From Myxococcales bacterium (lineage in GTDB: Bacteria > Myxococcota_A > Polyangia > Polyangiales > Polyangiaceae): 37,604 nt of DNA. The position numbers and the translations under genes were made by a program. The stretch is taken from the NCBI GenBank assembly GCA_025351875.1, contig JANXVA010000151.1:1-37604 (forward strand), written 5' to 3'. Under the pieces are notes generated by a model. That model did no database searches. It was not told the origin of the DNA and saw nothing but the letters and a program-made list of their open reading frames with translations. Shown piece after piece: positions 32,965 to 37,604 of this stretch (position 1 is its first letter; each line of letters opens with the position of its first letter).

Positions 32965-35288
32965 CGCGTCGCGTGGAGCGGGGTGGTCTCGAGGTCGAAG
33001 TGGAGCGTCGCGTTGGCGAGATCGGAATGGTGAAGCGTCGTCGACGTCGGCGCGCCGTTCCGGGTCACGGCGCGCGGGAAGCGATGCTGCTTGCTCGCCG
33101 CCGGCGCGTCGATGACCAGCGAACCGCCTGCGATGGCGAGCGTCGCACGGGGGAAGAGCGGGCTCCCGAGCACGTAGCGATCGGTCCCGGCGATCGGGTA
33201 GAGGCCGAGCGACGCGAACAGATAGAACGCGCTCATCGTTCCTCCGTCGTCGTTGCCAGGCAGCCCGTCGGGACCGTCACCGTAGTGCGCGAGCGTCGTC
33301 CAGCGCGTCCAGCGCGCGGTGCGCTCGTGATCGCCGACCGCCGAGAAGATCCACGACGAGAAGAGCACGGGCTCGTTCGATGCCCAGTAATACGGGTTCG
33401 GCAGGAACGCCGGCGAAGTCGCTCCGCAGGCAGCGCGCGTGAACAGCTGCTCCGCACGGGCGATCATCATGTCCTTGCCCATCCGCGCGGCCAGACCCTC
33501 CGCGTCGTGCGGCACCATGAAGTTGTAGTGCCATGGCGTCCCCTCCGCGAAGTCGGTGCTCATCGCGATCGGGTTGGGCTCGTCCGAGCTCCCGTCGCGG
33601 CGATGACCGACGAAGAGATGAGACCGCTCGTCGTAGACCTTCTGCCACGCCTTGCCGCGCGCGTGGAACGTGGCGGCGTCCGCGCTCTCGCCGAGCGCCG
33701 CCGCAAGCTCACCGAGCGCATGATCGGCGCTCGCGTACTCGAGCGTGATGGCCGCGCTCGAGCTCCCGGTCTCGGTCGGGACGTACCCGATCGAGAGGTA
33801 GTCCTCCATCGAGTCACGGCCGCCCTTGCCAGCCGCGCGAGGCGCCATCGCCTGGTGGCGGGCGATCGCGTAGGCGCCCGGAGCGTCCCAGTCGCGCACG
33901 CCCTTCACGTAGGTATCGGCGAGGACGATCGTGCCGCCGTCACCGACCATGCCTCCCGATTCGCCTGTCCCGAGCGGCCAGCGCGGAACGAAGCCGCTGT
34001 CCTTCGCCATCGCCGTCAGGCTCGCGGCGAGCTCCCGCGCGTCACTCGGGTAGAGGAGCGTGAGGAGCGGATGGAGCGTGCGGTACGTGTCCCAGAGCGA
34101 GAAGTCCGTGAAGTACCGGAAGCCCTCGGCGTGGTGCACGCCGTCGTCGATGCCTCGGTAGGTCCCGTCGACGTCCGACGCGAGCGTCGGCATGAGCGAC
34201 GTGTGGTAGAGCGCGGTATACGCGATGCGGCGATCGCGATCGCTCCGCGCATCGATGCGGAGCGCCGCCAGTCGCGACGCCCACGTCGAGTCAGCGGCGG
34301 TGCGCACCGCGTCGAACGGCGCGCGCTCGGCCTCGAGGTTGGCGCGCGCGTGCGCGACGTCCACGAAGGAGAGACCGACGGCGACCTCGACGACCGGGCT
34401 CGCGCCATCGAAGTGAAGGTACGCGCCCGCATCGGTACCGCTCGCCGCGAGAGCCTCGCCCGTGACGCCGCCCGTGTACGTCCCCTGCGCCGAAAAAGCG
34501 CGGTCGAAGCGCGCGACGAAGTGGAGCCGCACGCCGCCCGAGCGCGAGGAGTAGCTGCCGTTCACGTGCGAGGTGCCATGCACCTCGTGGGCAACGGGAT
34601 CGATCGTGAGGTCGGCATCGGCAATCGCGAGGCCGTCGGCGAGGAGGTGGCCGACGTCGAGGAGCACCACCTCGTCCGCGCCGCTCGCGAACGTGTAGCG
34701 CATGACGGACACGCGCGGCGTCGCCGTGAGCTCCACGCGAACCTGGGTGTCGGCGAGAGTGACCGCGTAGTAGCCGGGCCTGGCGACCTCGGTGTCGTGC
34801 GAGAAGTGCGAGCCGTGCGAGCGCGGGCGAGCCTTCGCGGCGGTCATGCCGACGGTCGGCATGAGGGCGATGCCGCCGTAGTCGGCGATGCCAGCGCCAT
34901 GCAGGCGCGCGAGGCTGAAGCCCTCGATGGTGTCGTCCCCGTACGCGTAGCCGGAGCAGTGCGAGAACGCCTCGGACTTGCCGCCCTTGCTGGTGTCGGG
35001 CCCGGGCTTGGCCATGCCGAACGGCATCTGCGGGCCGGGGTACGTCGTTCCCACGGCGAAGCCGACGCCCCCCGTACCGATGCGCGGGTCGACCCACTGC
35101 GTGAGCGGCTCGGCGGAGGGCGTCGCGGTGCTCGTCGCATCGTCGGCGACGGCGTCGACCGGATCGCAGAACACGTCATCCTCGTCGACACGCACCGGGC
35201 CCACCGCCGCGGGCGGGTGTGCTCCACTCGACGAACAGGCGCTCGCGACCACGAAAATGCCGAAAACGAAGGGCAAAGAGCGATGCAC
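32961..35288 (-). CDS. Glycoside hydrolase family 92 (alpha-mannosidase), lipoprotein
   Basis: A 775-residue exported enzyme expected to remove alpha-mannosyl residues in a calcium-dependent, inverting reaction. The signal ends at a lipobox-like SAC near residue 18. GH92 signatures are WVDPRIGTGG, PGPQMPFGMAKPGPDT, HCSGYAYGDDTIEGFSLARLHG near the N-terminus, then LWDTYRTLHPLLTLL, and GNDDGGTMSAFYLFASLGLYPIAGTDRYVLGSP near the C-terminus. Length is normal. Start is GTG 35288. It follows the DNA ligase gene by 71 bases on the same strand and overlaps the convergent polymerase gene by its stop codon. Confidence 0.94.
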   Translation of the reverse strand: MHRSLPFVFGIFVVASACSSSGAHPPAAVGPVRVDEDDVFCDPVDAVADDATSTATPSAEPLTQWVDPRIGTGGVGFAVGTTYPGPQMPFGMAKPGPDTSKGGKSEAFSHCSGYAYGDDTIEGFSLARLHGAGIADYGGIALMPTVGMTAAKARPRSHGSHFSHDTEVARPGYYAVTLADTQVRVELTATPRVSVMRYTFASGADEVVLLDVGHLLADGLAIADADLTIDPVAHEVHGTSHVNGSYSSRSGGVRLHFVARFDRAFSAQGTYTGGVTGEALAASGTDAGAYLHFDGASPVVEVAVGLSFVDVAHARANLEAERAPFDAVRTAADSTWASRLAALRIDARSDRDRRIAYTALYHTSLMPTLASDVDGTYRGIDDGVHHAEGFRYFTDFSLWDTYRTLHPLLTLLYPSDARELAASLTAMAKDSGFVPRWPLGTGESGGMVGDGGTIVLADTYVKGVRDWDAPGAYAIARHQAMAPRAAGKGGRDSMEDYLSIGYVPTETGSSSAAITLEYASADHALGELAAALGESADAATFHARGKAWQKVYDERSHLFVGHRRDGSSDEPNPIAMSTDFAEGTPWHYNFMVPHDAEGLAARMGKDMMIARAEQLFTRAACGATSPAFLPNPYYWASNEPVLFSSWIFSAVGDHERTARWTRWTTLAHYGDGPDGLPGNDDGGTMSAFYLFASLGLYPIAGTDRYVLGSPLFPRATLAIAGGSLVIDAPAASKQHRFPRAVTRNGAPTSTTLHHSDLANATLHFDLETTPLHATR

Positions 35289-35359
35289 CGGCGGTGCTTA
35301 CCACAGCCCCGCATGCGCCCCGGCCGGCTCGTCGAAGTGAGACGCTGTCGTGCTCGATT

Positions 35360-36454
35360 TCACTCCGGGGAGCGCTCGCGGACCTCGCTCCCGAAGATCG
35401 CCTTCAGCTCGAACGGCGCGCTCACCTCCAGCTGGTCGTAGCGGCAATCGGACGGCGGCTTGTCCGGCCGCCAGCGCTTGAAATGCGTCGCGTGGCGAAA
35501 GCGCGTGCCCTGGAGGTGGTCGTAGCCCACCTCCGCGACGAGCTCGATGCGGAGCGGCTCCCACGACAGATCCTTGCCCGCGTTCCACCGGCTCGTCGCG
35601 CCCGGCTTGCGCTGTTTGTCGTCCGTCCACTCCGCCCACTTCGACCACGGGTGGCCCTCGCGTGCGTTCTCTCGCAGCGGCTCGAAGAGCTTCGCGAGCT
35701 TCGCGCGCTCCTCGCGCTTGAAGGAAGCCGCGACGCCGACATGGTGAAGGACGCCCTCGGCATCGTGGAGGCCGAGCAACATCGAGCCGACGAGCTCACC
35801 CTTCGCGTCCTTGTACCAGCGGAAGCCCGCGACCACGCAGTCGGCGGTCCGCGCGTGCTTGATCTTCATCATCGCGCGCTTGCCTGGGAGGTAGCCGAGG
35901 TCCTTCGGCTTCGCCATCACGCCGTCGAGGCCAGCCCCCTCGAAGCGACGGAACCAGTCCGCGGCGACGGCGGGGTCGCTGGTGATGGGGGTGAGATGGA
36001 CGGGCGCCTTCGCCCTGCCTAGCACCGCCTCCAGCTTCGCGCGGCGCTCGACCTGCGGCACGTCGCGAAGATCTTCATCACCCAGCGCGAGGAGATCCCA
36101 CGCGACGAACGAAGACGGCGCCTCCTTCGCGAGCTTCGCGACCCGTGACGCCGCGGGATGAATGCGTACGAGCAGCGCGTCGAAGTCCAGCACACCGCCG
36201 GTCGCGATGACGATCTCCCCGTCGAGCACGCAGTGCGTCGGCAGCTCGGCGCGCAGCGGGTCGAGCAGCTCCGGGAAGTAGCGATTGAGCGGCTTCTTGT
36301 CCCGGCTCTGGATCGTGATCTCATCGCCGTCCTTGAAGACGAGCGCGCGGAAGCCGTCCCACTTCGGCTCGTAGATCCAGGAATCACCGGTGGGAATGGA
36401 GCTGGCGAGCTTCGCCAGCATGGGCTCGATCGGCGGTCGGAACGGGAGTGCCAC
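35360..36454 (-). CDS. ATP-dependent DNA ligase (LigC/LigD ligase-domain type)
   Basis: A 364-residue ligase. The adenylated lysine is Lys31 in YEPKWDGFRAL; further nucleotidyltransferase motifs are VLDGEIVI, FVAWDLLAL, GLDGVMAKPKDLGYLPGKRAMMKIKHARTADCVVAGFRWYKD (motifs IV and V). The C-terminal OB fold is present (GSMLLGLHDAEGVLHHVGVAASF to ATHFKRWRPDKPPSDCRYDQLE). It probably joins ends after the separate polymerase-domain protein has processed them. It starts with GTG 36454, 18 bases after the PP2C gene; ATG at residue 12 is an alternative. Confidence 0.93.
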   Translation of the reverse strand: MALPFRPPIEPMLAKLASSIPTGDSWIYEPKWDGFRALVFKDGDEITIQSRDKKPLNRYFPELLDPLRAELPTHCVLDGEIVIATGGVLDFDALLVRIHPAASRVAKLAKEAPSSFVAWDLLALGDEDLRDVPQVERRAKLEAVLGRAKAPVHLTPITSDPAVAADWFRRFEGAGLDGVMAKPKDLGYLPGKRAMMKIKHARTADCVVAGFRWYKDAKGELVGSMLLGLHDAEGVLHHVGVAASFKREERAKLAKLFEPLRENAREGHPWSKWAEWTDDKQRKPGATSRWNAGKDLSWEPLRIELVAEVGYDHLQGTRFRHATHFKRWRPDKPPSDCRYDQLEVSAPFELKAIFGSEVRERSPE

Positions 36455-36472
36455 GCCGGCAGGTTATCGCCG

Positions 36473-37255
36473 TCAGGCGATCTCGGCGACGATCACCGTC
36501 ACGTTGTCGGGGGCGCCGCCCTCCTTCGTGAGCGAAATGAGCGCGTTGGCCGCCTTTGCGAGGTCGCCGGGGGGCTTGGCGATCGCATTGATCGTCGCGT
36601 CGTCGACGACGTTGGTGAGGCCGTCGGAGCAGAGCAGCAGCCTGTCACCCACGGCGAGCGAGATGCGTCCGAGCACCACGCGGACCATCTGTTGCCCCAT
36701 CACCTGGAGGATGATGTTCTTGCGCGGTGAAGCCTCCGCCTCGGCAGGCGTCATCACACCGGCGTCGACGAGCATCTGCACGTAGCTCTGGTCGTGCGTG
36801 ACCTGGCCGATCACGCCGCCGCGAATGAGGTACGCGCGGGAGTCGCCGATCTGCGCGACATAGGCGGTCATGCCGTTCAGGAGCACCGCGGTGAGCGTCG
36901 CGCCCATACCGCGGCGATCGGCGCGCTTTCCGGCTTCGTGCACCTTCTCGCTCGCCACCTCGATCACCCGGCGGAGCATCTCGCCGTCGGCGGCCTTGTC
37001 CTTCACGGCGCGCAGCATTCCGCCGAGCACGCCCTCGACCGAGAGCGCGCTGGCGACCTCACCGGCCTTCGCGCCGCCCATGCCGTCCGAGACGACCAGG
37101 AGCACGCCGCCCTTCCCCGTCGGCCACTCTGCCGTGGTGCCGCCCTGCCATCGCTGCGCTTTCGACAGCTCTGCCATGGTGAACGAGTCCTCGTTCGCCT
37201 CCCGCACCAGGCCTCGGTCCGTCTGACCGAAGGCACGCACGACCGCGCCGCTCAT
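36473..37255 (-). CDS. PP2C-family serine/threonine protein phosphatase
   Basis: A 260-residue metal-dependent phosphatase with the ordered PPM motifs: GQTDRGLVREANEDSF, VVSDGMGGAKAGEVAS, GMGATLTAVLLNG, QIGDSRAYLIRGG, LLLCSDGLTNVV and APDNVTVIVAEIA. It would counteract Hanks-type Ser/Thr kinases, which are abundant in myxobacteria; none is in the window. ATG 37255 is placed just before the domain. It lies upstream of and on the same strand as the ligase and GH92 genes, with gaps of 18 and 71 bases, so the three may be co-transcribed. Confidence 0.94.
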   Translation of the reverse strand: MSGAVVRAFGQTDRGLVREANEDSFTMAELSKAQRWQGGTTAEWPTGKGGVLLVVSDGMGGAKAGEVASALSVEGVLGGMLRAVKDKAADGEMLRRVIEVASEKVHEAGKRADRRGMGATLTAVLLNGMTAYVAQIGDSRAYLIRGGVIGQVTHDQSYVQMLVDAGVMTPAEAEASPRKNIILQVMGQQMVRVVLGRISLAVGDRLLLCSDGLTNVVDDATINAIAKPPGDLAKAANALISLTKEGGAPDNVTVIVAEIA

Positions 37256-37492
37256 CGGTGAATTCCGCTCTGCATGACGCGGAGCGCGCTGAGGCACGTT
37301 GCCACGCAGCAGCTCGAGCGCGTCAGTCGCTTCAACATGAACAGACAGGTCTACCTCAAGCTCCAGTCGCTTCGATAGAAGATCGTTCGAGCCGCTGCCC
37401 GTAGATGAGCTCGTCGCTATCGAGCCGTCCGACGCTGTGTCATTGGCCGCGCCGCCGAGAAGACGGGACGTGCCAGAGCGCCACGCGAGGCA

Positions 37493-37603
37493 TCACGGGA
37501 CGTCGACGATGCGGATCGGAAGCTCAGCGGAGAGCTCTCTACGGAGGAGAGGCATTGCCACGTTGTAGACCGGCGTCCCCGACCGGGTGCGCCCTTCGAG
37601 TGC
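37493..37603 (-). CDS. C-terminal fragment of an unidentified protein
   Basis: An open frame enters from the right edge on the minus strand and ends with TGA at 37493-37495, giving 36 residues that include SGTPVYNVAMPLLRREL and end RIVDVP. It has the codon bias of the neighbours, but the piece is too short to identify. The 237 bases between it and the phosphatase start hold nothing that I recognise. Confidence 0.4.
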   Translation of the reverse strand, partial: ALEGRTRSGTPVYNVAMPLLRRELSAELPIRIVDVP

Positions 37604-37604
37604 G

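Noticed and set aside
32943..35441. 832-residue open frame on the plus strand
   Set aside because: Composition is Arg/Val/His-rich shadow of the GH92 gene on the opposite strand; no domain or signal is recognisable.

Overview
The window is a very GC-rich chromosomal segment from what looks like a myxobacterium-type organism (Myxococcota, probably Polyangia; this is inferred from style, not proven). The reasons are strong G/C third-position bias, many predicted lipoproteins with a short Ala/Gly/Asp/Ser/Thr-rich spacer after the lipobox cysteine, a Cys-rich lipoprotein, and a dense mix of central metabolism with secreted enzymes. Coding density is high: no gene-free gap exceeds about 240 bases, and I saw no rRNA, tRNA, CRISPR array, insertion sequence or prophage.

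Left part (1-4.7 kb): the glycolytic run gap (5' end cut off), pgk, tpiA, then secG and a polytopic GT-C-like membrane protein, all on the + strand. A 6-phosphofructokinase gene lies further right at 20.3 kb.

Centre (4.7-15.2 kb): this is the most interesting part, a lasso-peptide-type RiPP locus of unusual composition. A 56-residue precursor (14050-14220, minus) carries the YxxPxLxxxG leader signature, Thr at -2, and a core starting with Gly with Asp at core position 9. It is followed in overlapping or abutting order by an asparagine-synthetase-like cyclase, an HPr-kinase-like kinase and a PqqD-like RRE protein (B1). Then come a Cys-rich lipoprotein where the B2 leader peptidase would be expected, a nucleotidyltransferase and a family 2 glycosyltransferase. 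Divergent from the precursor is a PhyH-fold Fe/2OG enzyme whose metal site reads HxG instead of HxD, as in aliphatic halogenases. To the left are an ABC exporter and two protein-arginine-methyltransferase-like enzymes. One carries a PqqD-like domain at its N-terminus and the other a similar segment at its C-terminus; one keeps both glutamates of the PRMT double-E loop and the other has lost them. No B2 peptidase is visible anywhere in the window.

Right part (15.2-37.6 kb): envelope and housekeeping genes. These include a small secreted basic protein with a clear terminator; a lipoprotein with a PPC-like tail and a possible caspase/gingipain-like His/Cys pair; a second lipoprotein; a TolC-family outer-membrane protein; pfkA; an SGNH/CE2-like esterase lipoprotein; a radical SAM protein with TPRs; a SNF2 helicase; an alpha/beta-hydrolase lipoprotein; a 2-hydroxychromene-2-carboxylate isomerase-like protein; a SUMF1-type lipoprotein split by a basic linker; and another lipoprotein. 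Last come mscL with a zinc-ribbon tail, and a split NHEJ set (LigD polymerase-domain protein and a separate ATP-dependent DNA ligase) flanking a GH92 mannosidase, followed by a PP2C phosphatase. A protein C-terminus runs off the right edge.
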